6,780 nt of DNA from Clostridiales bacterium (GTDB taxonomy: Bacteria > Bacillota > Clostridia > Oscillospirales > Oscillospiraceae): assembly GCA_019421975.1 (NCBI GenBank), contig JAHZEE010000007.1, positions 8,145 to 14,924 on the forward strand. Reading direction: 5' to 3'. The position numbers were made by a program, and so were the translations under genes. A model generated the notes under the pieces. That model searched no databases, was not told the origin of the DNA, and worked only from the letters and a program-made list of their open reading frames with translations. Below are positions 6,743 through 6,780 of this stretch, piece after piece (position 1 is the first letter of the stretch; each line of letters starts with the position of its first letter).

Positions 6743-6780
6743 CGTCAGACATCCTTTCACTGAGTTTCTGTCGGGCGCGG
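6732..6780 (-). CDS. C-terminal tail of a probable ECF sigma factor (5' part outside window)
   Basis: In the minus-strand frame that ends at TGA (6734-6732), the last 15 codons read RARQKLSERMSDDEL. The RARQKL start resembles the closing helix of sigma-70 region 4 in ECF factors (typically ..RARKKL..). The stop overlaps the first 11 bases of the zf-HC2 anti-sigma gene, a common layout for a sigma/anti-sigma pair. Only 49 bases are visible. One other frame also stops here (PRPTETQ, TGA at 6760-6758) and is less sigma-like, so the call depends mainly on context. Confidence 0.5.
   Translation of the reverse strand, partial: RARQKLSERMSDDEL

Noticed and set aside
6158..6763. 201-codon plus-strand frame opposite the anti-sigma gene
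   Set aside because: The minus-strand frame has the zf-HC2 ligands and a membrane helix; the plus frame is Gly/Gln-rich with no motif.

Overview
The window looks like part of a high-GC anaerobic Firmicute chromosome, probably a gut clostridium of the Oscillospiraceae type. This rests on the combination of GC- and C/G-ending codons with strong purine-rich Shine-Dalgarno sites, a zf-HC2 anti-sigma protein of the clostridial kind, and a 120-bp palindromic repeat whose ends and inner palindromes I recall as common in Oscillospiraceae genomes. The taxon is an inference from style, not from a marker gene.

Bases 1-5600 are the 3' part of a tightly packed plus-strand operon. In order it holds: the C-terminus of an unidentified protein; a cytosolic FrdA/SdhA-like FAD reductase (586 aa); a very small SdhB-like [2Fe-2S] protein (103 aa); a CyuA/UPF0597 L-cysteine desulfidase-family lyase (430 aa); and the two ATPases of an OppDF/DppDF-type peptide importer. 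Gaps are 14 bp or less, two junctions overlap (ATGA and TGATG), and the set ends at a strong intrinsic terminator directly after the second ATPase. The promoter, and probably the binding protein and permeases, lie upstream of the window.

Bases 5601-6154 hold the repeat, a 76-codon XRE-family helix-turn-helix gene with its own possible promoter, and a 46-nt imperfect hairpin. From 6155 to the end the minus strand carries a membrane-anchored zinc-finger anti-sigma factor, overlapped at its start by what looks like the last 15 codons of an ECF sigma factor; this pair is convergent with the HTH gene.

Working hypothesis (inference): the operon imports a peptide or amino-acid-like substrate, the lyase eliminates a group from it (H2S and ammonia for cysteine), and the flavoprotein with its [2Fe-2S] partner reduces a related unsaturated acid as an electron sink. 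The flavoprotein keeps the catalytic arginine and two other active-site residues of fumarate reductases, but carries Cys where the fumarate-binding His normally sits, so its substrate is probably not fumarate.
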